From positions 62,001-126,000 of the forward strand of contig JASWJB010000087.1 in assembly GCA_032433595.1 (NCBI GenBank): DNA of 64,000 nucleotides. The letters run 5' to 3'. The position numbers and the translations under genes were made by a program. This document shows, piece after piece, positions 57,862-64,000 of the stretch (position 1 is the first letter of the stretch; each line of letters starts with the position of its first letter). Under the pieces are notes generated by a model. That model made no database searches. It was given only the letters and a program-made list of their open reading frames with translations, and had not been told where the DNA came from. The stretch comes from Conoideocrella luteorostrata (taxonomy: Eukaryota; Ascomycota; Sordariomycetes; Hypocreales; Clavicipitaceae).

Positions 57862-58925
57862 AATTACTACGCTATTCTTTAAATATCCGAAAATATAGAC
57901 AAAAACACTATTAAAGCTAGCTACAAACGCCTTGCCTTAACTAAACATCCCGATAGAAATCAAGCTCCAAACGCAACGCTGGAGTTTTAGAGAGGACTCT
58001 ATTTTATTCCTTTCCCTATTTCTAGTGACTTACCGCAATAATACTAACGGGCTTTTCGCAGGTACAGGAAGCTTACGAGGCACTAAGAGATCCAAGTGAA
58101 AGAAAACGTTTCAATGCCTAATTACCACGCATCCAGCGCGAGGCCACTGCCAGGAGTTCCTTTGCATTAAACCAGGAAATAAATCACAATATCTACAACT
58201 AACCTCCTCAATTCTATAAGCAAGCTATTCATATGCAGGAGCAAAAGCTACACGGTTTAGAGAACGAAAGTGCGTAGCTAGATTAAGATCGTAATGCTAA
58301 ACTCCAAGAGATTTACAAGCATACCGCAGTAATTAAAAGACTTCGAGAACAAGATAACAAAGCTGCAAAGGAAGGCGCCAAGAGAAGCACATAGATTAGC
58401 TTTCTAACGCTAAATTAGTACACCTGCTCCAAGAAAGAGCAGCAAAATCAAGCAGTAACGCTACAAAACTCAAACCATAGAGATCTAGAAGATATTTTAT
58501 ATAATCTTAAAGCTAAGTGAGACCATTTTTTAGGGAAGATATCCTTGTTAAATACCAAGATTCGTAAGGTCTATGTTAGAAAGAGAGAACTAGTTAAAGC
58601 TTAGAGTAAAGCATAAGCGGTAATAAGAGCTAAAGTAGAAAAGCAATATAGACAACAAACACAAAAAAGACAAGATACAGAAAAGAAAGCAAGGGAAAAA
58701 AAAAAAGAATAACTAAGAAAAGAGAGAGAAAAACTAATAATAAAAGAAATAAATAAACAGAAGAGCAGGGAGATACAGCAACAAATAATTTAGGAAATAA
58801 AGGAACGGTTCGCAAAGGAGAGATATTAACATACAGGGACAAAGAGACAATTAAAGGCATTTTCGAGACTAGAAAAACACAACAAAAAGGAACAGCTAAA
58901 GACGGGGAGGAGGCAACCACTATAA
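57862..58925 (+). pseudogene. J-domain (DnaJ-like) protein gene, inactivated by stop codons
   Basis: A J-domain can be read in frame from 57862: NYYAIL, a stop, then DKNTIKASYKRLAL and the signature HPDRN (KHPDRNQAPNATLEF). A second exon starts at 58062 after an acceptor with a consensus TACTAAC branch site (58041-58050 region), giving VQEAYEALRDPSERKRFNA. The frame then carries on for about 860 nt without indels, rich in Lys, Glu, Arg and Gln as expected of a coiled-coil tail, but with more than ten TAG, TAA or TGA stops, several at places suited to Trp or Gln. Asp of the family's DYY start is Asn here, which fits C-to-T change. The pattern points to RIP. The gene cannot make a full protein. 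Confidence 0.8.
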
Positions 58926-59804
58926 GTAGATCAAGGACTAAGATACAACGATATAAATAACAGTCCACAGGGAGATACGAGCCAACTTCATGGTTTGTCT
59001 TAACTACAGTATCGGTGATTAATGACTAGTAAGCTGGGCGTCCAGTTAAAGGTGCCGGTAGCTAAAGCATTTAGGTCTTTCCGACTAGTCTCTGACCAAA
59101 TGGACATCGGGTCCTAGTGCCCAAATAACCCACGCCAGCCTGCGTAGCCAAACCGCCCCATGTAGTTACAAGTTATTCTTATTGACTTCAAACAGTTACT
59201 AGGCGTCAAAACATCCCATAGACTACAAGATCCGAGCTGTTAACCTCATAGTTCTTCTTGCTTCTCGCTGTGACGTTGCATGATCTGCAACGAAGTATGT
59301 CTTCAACGACAATGATTGGTGCATCCTCTAGGGAACAGCACTGCTGCCTAACAGCGGGGGAATCTGAAATGAGGCGCTGCCGCAATAGTTGCGGCTGTCA
59401 GTAGGTTTGATTTGTCAATTGGGTTATAAGAATCACCCTCGCCCTGCTGCCTGGTATGGATGGGTTTTAGACGTCGCGAATTGCTGCTTTTTAGATCTAT
59501 ATCGCGTATAATGTCTTGCAATACACACGGCCAAGATATTAAAAACCAAGCTGGAACTGAGGGCCAGTTCCGCAGAAACCTCGAAAACATTTCATTACGA
59601 AGCCCACGGAACATTCGTGACTGGGCCGGATAAGCCTGCTTTTTGTGCCTCGAAAGCCTGGAAGACGGCCATTACGCTGTGGAGGTTCCTTGCATCAAAC
59701 CTTCAAAACCTCGTGGAATTGTTGCGACGTTCAAAACACCGATCTACGAAAAAATAAAACCGTGGGAAACAGCATGCGAATCAGATAGTGAAGTATGGCG
59801 AAGA
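58926..59804. other. AT-rich tail of the RIP-like block, no intact gene
   Basis: Follows the J-domain pseudogene; composition recovers after about 59000. A plus-strand frame of 72 codons ends at 59861 (starting near 59643 without an ATG) and resembles no family I recognise. Confidence 0.45.
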
Positions 59805-60597
59805 CTAGTCCACACATGCCACCAGTACCAAGGCATGTGGAAGTGGTTCAGGAAGGGCTGACACCTGCCACAACTGATGGAAGAACGGCGTTTGAATCCA
59901 GTAGCCAGTCTGGCGTTTCTTAAGCACAAAGTGCTCCCAGCCATTCTGCACAGGTGCTTGAGCAAGAAAGTTCCATCGTAGGTTATGACCAAGAAATCCA
60001 CCCTCAGCGATGCTTTGGAACCCTGCAAAGCCGTCCTTTGCTGTGCAGAGCCAAAGCCATCGCCTGGGAATAGGCCGATCTATATCCGCCTCATTTATTT
60101 CCTCAAGCCTTAGATGGCCACCAGGGACCAAATTGGCAATGATTGCTACATCCTCGCCATCAAGCTTGCGACGGGCTGGGTGAGCAGATGGGTCCTCGCT
60201 GGGAGGATGATTGTGTTTCGCACAATCTCTATCTGGCCGGTGACTTAAAACCCAAGGGCTACCATCTCGCGATTGCTTCGAGAACTTGCAGTCAGTTCTT
60301 TGGCTTGAGGTACGGCGTGCCCGCCCAACGGTCGAACTTGGTGGTGGCTTATTGCGATCACAGGCGAAAATAACCCAACTCTGCCATTCGCGGTCTTGAG
60401 GGTCTTTCCTGTGGTGTTTGTTCTTATTGGGGCTTCGGTCTTGAACGTGTTGACCGCCGGCTCGGCCTATTGTTTTAGGTGGCGCCTTTAGGCCGGAGCC
60501 TTGTATGGTCACGCTTCCAGCAGCTCCATCAAACGCATTGAAACCCGTGTGCAGATCTAACAAGTTAGGTTCTACGATAGAGGTTAGGCGTGCTCAA
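59805..60597 (-). pseudogene. FAR1/MULE transposase-like N-terminus joined to a trefoil-like segment (relic)
   Basis: The minus-strand frame is open from about 60597 to the stop at 59805 but has no ATG at its start, so it is either truncated or an internal exon. Its middle (about 60480-60130) holds RRTSSQRTDCKFS, a His-rich LSHRPDRDCAKHNHPPSEDP and AHPARRKL, the WRKY-GCM1/FAR1-like DNA-binding region found at the N-terminus of fungal MULE transposases. Downstream, without a stop, come GGFLGHNLRWNFLA, GWEHFVL and LWQVSA, which read like a fungal beta-trefoil or fascin-like repeat protein. No transposase core or terminal repeats are seen. The two parts may be a chance fusion after insertion. 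Confidence 0.55.
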
Positions 60598-61393
60598 CAG
60601 ATCCACTAGACGCAGAGCCCCGCCATATTGTCAATCGATCAACCCCCTAGCCATTCTCCCCCCCCCCCCCCCCCACATACAAGATACTTTTCATTATAGC
60701 AGTCTCGAAAGGCAAGAGCTGCTGCGTCCCTTGATAATAATCCATCCGTTGTCTTCACTGTTTCAGTCTTAACAGACGACGGAAGGTCCAAATTTGCGGC
60801 CGATTTTGCTATCAAAAGATTCATTTAAAGAGGAATGTGATGAACGTGCCCAACGACCACTCTTGGTCGGTGTTTCTGTGTGCGTGCAGATGCTACGACG
60901 AGTGAGTACGGTTTAGTCGGCAGTGTGGATAATGCATGTTGCCAGCAGACTTGTCACTAGTGTTGTTGACTCCGCACATTAGTCGTTCTGAAAGTTCCCT
61001 TAATATTTTAGAATCATTCGCGACACCACAGTAAGTACTTACTAGTACTTGCTCTACAGTACTACAGCGATAAAAATAGCATTAGTAGTAGTATAAGTGC
61101 GACTATATATATGTATAACAAATCCGGAAATACTTGCCAAATATATATATATTGTACACGCCAGGAAACATAATACCAGGTTAAACACGATGCGGTATGG
61201 CCTCAAACACTGTGACTTGCATGAGCTGGATGTGACGTGACGTAAAGGTTACTCCCTGCCGCCCTGTCTGCCCTTGAATATGTCTGTCACATGACTGAGG
61301 TTCCAAGGCAGCTACATCGATGCCCAACATTGGCTCCCAAGGTTGCGGAGAATATTGAAGCAAACAAAGAACCGGGCGTCTACCATAGGAAAA
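60598..61393. other. intergenic with C17 homopolymer
   Basis: Includes a run of 17 cytosines at 60658-60674, AT-rich sequence at 61000-61170 and the upstream region of the DUF6604 gene. No gene is supported. Confidence 0.55.
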
Positions 61394-63834
61394 ATGACAT
61401 CTACTAACGGCACATTATTCGACATTTACAAGGACTATAAGGCCACAACGAAATATGTTATTAATTGGCTTCGGACAGGACCAGGAGTAAGCCACAGAAC
61501 CTTGATCAAATCAACCACAGACATCTTTAAGGCGGCTCAGAAAGCGGTGCAGCAGAACAGAGAAGTCCCTGCATCGGTCATTTCCTCCTTGAGGGATTGC
61601 ATCAAATGGCGCAGAACTGTTATGAGGTTATATAAAGACCAAGGGCAAGAACTAAACATACATAAAGCCGAAAGTGACCATAATCACGAGGCTTTCATCA
61701 ATCGGTACTACACTCCAATGGGGAAAGCAGCAAACCGAGGAAATTGCTAAGTTTTTAAGAGACTAGAGAGTGTGCTACAGATCCTGCTACCTTTACAGGC
61801 CAAATCAATTATATCCAGCGAAAACCAAGTGCCATTTGGGAGTACTAACAAGGGTAACTCGATAGAGAATCGTTTTCATGTTCTCTCTGCACTCGCGACT
61901 TCCACCTCGCTTGCAGATGAATCCACCACAAGCTTCGAAGCCTCTACACAAGATGGGCCAAAAAGCCCGGTGATCTTCTCAGATGACGACGTGTCTTACG
62001 GTGGAGATGATCCCTTCTTATCAGACGACGCAATAGGAGAACATATCGAGTTATGTCTGTTTATATATGTAAGTGAACGCAAGTAAGTACCGGAATGCAC
62101 CCAATGATTGGTAAACTAAGTCGGTGATAGGAGATGGATAGCCTGCTCTCCAGTGTCAACAGGTACTGGGCCGATGCCGCCGATAAACGCCTACCAATCC
62201 CACTCGTGGCGTTGCTATCAACAACAGCTATGCATGCTATCGGGAGATGTTTTAAAAGACTAGAAAATATCGCCCCAGACCACGAAACCTTAGTCAAAAA
62301 ATGGACACATCACAGGATCCATGGCATGCGTATCAGATTTACTACTCTGCCGGATCTGGACACGCAGATTGGAGGCCGCTTTGCAGATGGAGATGGACTT
62401 TGTCATTCTGCTCGAATACTACAGGACTGTCGGACGCTGGAGGAGTATCGCACAATAATCCCACAGGCTGGTTGTCGTCAAAACCCTCATGAGTTCATAG
62501 AACCGCCAATGCTAAGCTACGCATCCATTCATGACGGCAAGGTAACTGTCAACAATCATCCTGGTGATTTTGAGCGCAATGATCTTGTCCTGGACAAAAT
62601 GCAGGAGAGTATGCGGCAGCTGCTGGTGTCTTGTCGCGGCGTGGCAGCTATTGAACTCTCAGAAAGGGACGAGCATATCTCAGAGCCTCTCCTTCCTCAT
62701 CTCCAGCATTTGCTCGCTGACACGAGCCGCCCCATTCCTATCGATTACGTGTTTGGGATGGAAATGCTGCTTTCTAGTTACAAGCACTTCATCTGGGTAA
62801 ATGGTGTTCAAAATAAATCAAACTGTCGCATAGTGGCTTTGAAATTTGCCAAAGATGTGCAAAAGGCCATGTTGGCGGTTACTTCAGCTCTGGATGTTAA
62901 GAATGAGCCACCGAAAGCATTTATGCACCTGCTCCTACTCCAACAGGAACAGCTGGGTACGTATACCCGCGAGCGGCGCTTTGACTTATACTACCAGGCT
63001 CCATGGACAGCAGGTTGTCACATGGTCGAGTTGTTGGATTGCGCCTTCGCAACTGGGCTGTCTCTCTGTACTGACTTTGGCTATGTCTGTGTTATCCTAC
63101 ACCTCTACAACGCCCTCCGGCGAATAGACCCTCCACTCCAAAATATTGACTTTATGGAAGATCTTTGCCAGGTGTTTTTAGTGCCACTCTTTTCCGGAGA
63201 GCTCCCCAGGGACAACTTTAGTTCCAATTTCAGGAGAGCCATGGGAGCGAGACTTGAAAAGGTTGACGATAGTAGTCATCGCCGTACGCGAAAATTCGCC
63301 CGGCCAAGCACCACATCTCAGAGAAAAACACCACCATCATCCATGTCGCTCTTCATGGAGCTGCATGGGTCGTATTATCGGCCAACTGGCGCATTCTGGG
63401 CCCGAATTTCCTTCGGTCAACAAGTAAGACAACCGACCCTGGAGCAGATCAGCAGCTCGGTGGAGGAAGTCCATTCGAAAGTCTTCCCTGCCGCACTCGA
63501 AAAGATGAAGAATGCGATATTAACGGAATTCTGTGGCAAGCTGCCGACAATGCGCATTAATTATTTCTCTATTTTCATGTTTTGCCGCCATCTGCTTCAT
63601 CACCTGGGCAAAAGGATGCATGCTCAAGAAAAGCCTAATGCAACGCTGCCAGGACCGACTGCACAAGTGGGCTATAGGTATGCCGATGTGATGCTGGAAG
63701 ACATCGTTATGCATCTGCATGACCCAGGCTTATCGAGATTAATGAAGTATTGGCGGCAACTTAAAATTGTTCGTTCTGTGTTCGAAGACTTTGCAACTGG
63801 CAGCAAATTAGCAGAACACCTCTGGGATATCTAG
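61394..63834 (+). CDS. DUF6604 domain protein, unknown function
   Basis: Three exons (61394-61704, 61771-62068, 62131-63834) with introns of 66 and 62 nt give 770 residues. The N-terminal LFDIYKDYKATTKYVINWL is the start of the fungal DUF6604 domain, which continues through CIKWRRTVMRLYKDQ and into exon 2. The first splice is the weakest part of the model: acceptors at 61751, 61759 and 61770 all exist, but only 61770 keeps the frame with the GTACTA donor. Exon 3 begins EMDSLLSSVNRYW and encodes ~560 residues without a recognised enzyme motif. The acidic Ser-rich stretch (~160-200) looks disordered. Proteins of this family are common in accessory parts of filamentous fungal genomes; no activity is known. 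The gene follows transposon relics. Confidence 0.78.
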
Positions 63835-64000
63835 CTACACGCTTCGAGCGAATACCTAAGAGTCTTTTAAAGACCTCCAAGCGTCTGCTCTTCTTGGGCT
63901 TGTGTTGGCGTTGACGTTGGCGCAGATGTAAATATCTCCACCAATGAACCCAAATTCGATTGCACGGTTTGGGTCTAGTAGAGTATTCTGTAGTTAGTGA

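Noticed and set aside
59643..59861. Plus-strand frame of 72 codons with regular-looking residues (HTCHQYQGMWKW)
   Set aside because: No ATG at its start and overlap with the minus-strand transposase-like relic; no family could be named, so it is not called a gene.
1..64000. CRISPR arrays, insertion sequences or operons
   Set aside because: Spliced genes and spacing are eukaryotic; no regularly spaced direct repeats of that kind were seen.

Overview
The window is nuclear DNA of a filamentous ascomycete. The evidence is short introns (mostly 48-110 nt) with GT..AG ends and CTRAY branch sites, fungal-only families (Zn2Cys6 regulators, DUF6604, Ent3-type ENTH) and AT-rich tracts with RIP-like decay. 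Protein resemblance suggests a Sordariomycete, probably Hypocreales and perhaps Clavicipitaceae. That placement is a judgement from remembered families, not a search result. I rebuilt the exon structures by hand from reading frames and splice sites.

Left part (0.5-20.5 kb), metabolic and secreted or membrane functions: a secreted beta-lactamase-like serine hydrolase (-); a TAP-like membrane-anchored alpha/beta hydrolase (-) divergent from an S9 prolyl-oligopeptidase-type peptidase (+); an FAD amine oxidase (+); a DUF1275 membrane protein (-); a secreted bicupin oxalate decarboxylase (+); and a SulP sulfate transporter with a STAS domain (+). Long stretches without genes lie at 11.1-12.8, 14.3-18.2 and 20.5-22.8 kb.

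Middle part (22.8-46.6 kb), mostly conserved cell machinery: an Rck2/Srk1-type MAPK-activated kinase (-), a Dal5-type MFS permease (-), an orphan protein with a degenerate nucleotidyltransferase-like segment (-), the proteasome deubiquitinase Rpn11 (-), the histone deacetylase Rpd3 (+), the Pol III subunit Rpc34 (+), a cyclophilin (-) and the clathrin adaptor Ent3 (+). The cyclophilin has a 47-codon in-frame upstream extension that looks like a mitochondrial presequence. A four-helix MARVEL-like protein (+) follows; its stop codon is succeeded by 154 open codons in the same frame.

Right part (47-64 kb), accessory in character: two Zn2Cys6 regulators, the second enclosed by 127-bp inverted repeats that are 90% identical; a fragment of an NRPS adenylation domain; an intact class III aminotransferase; an AT-rich block holding a J-domain gene destroyed by stop codons without indels, as expected of RIP; a FAR1/MULE transposase-like relic fused to a trefoil-like segment; and a DUF6604 protein. 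A 9-mer, TACGGAGTA, recurs at least nine times between genes. I saw no rRNA, confident tRNA or CRISPR array.
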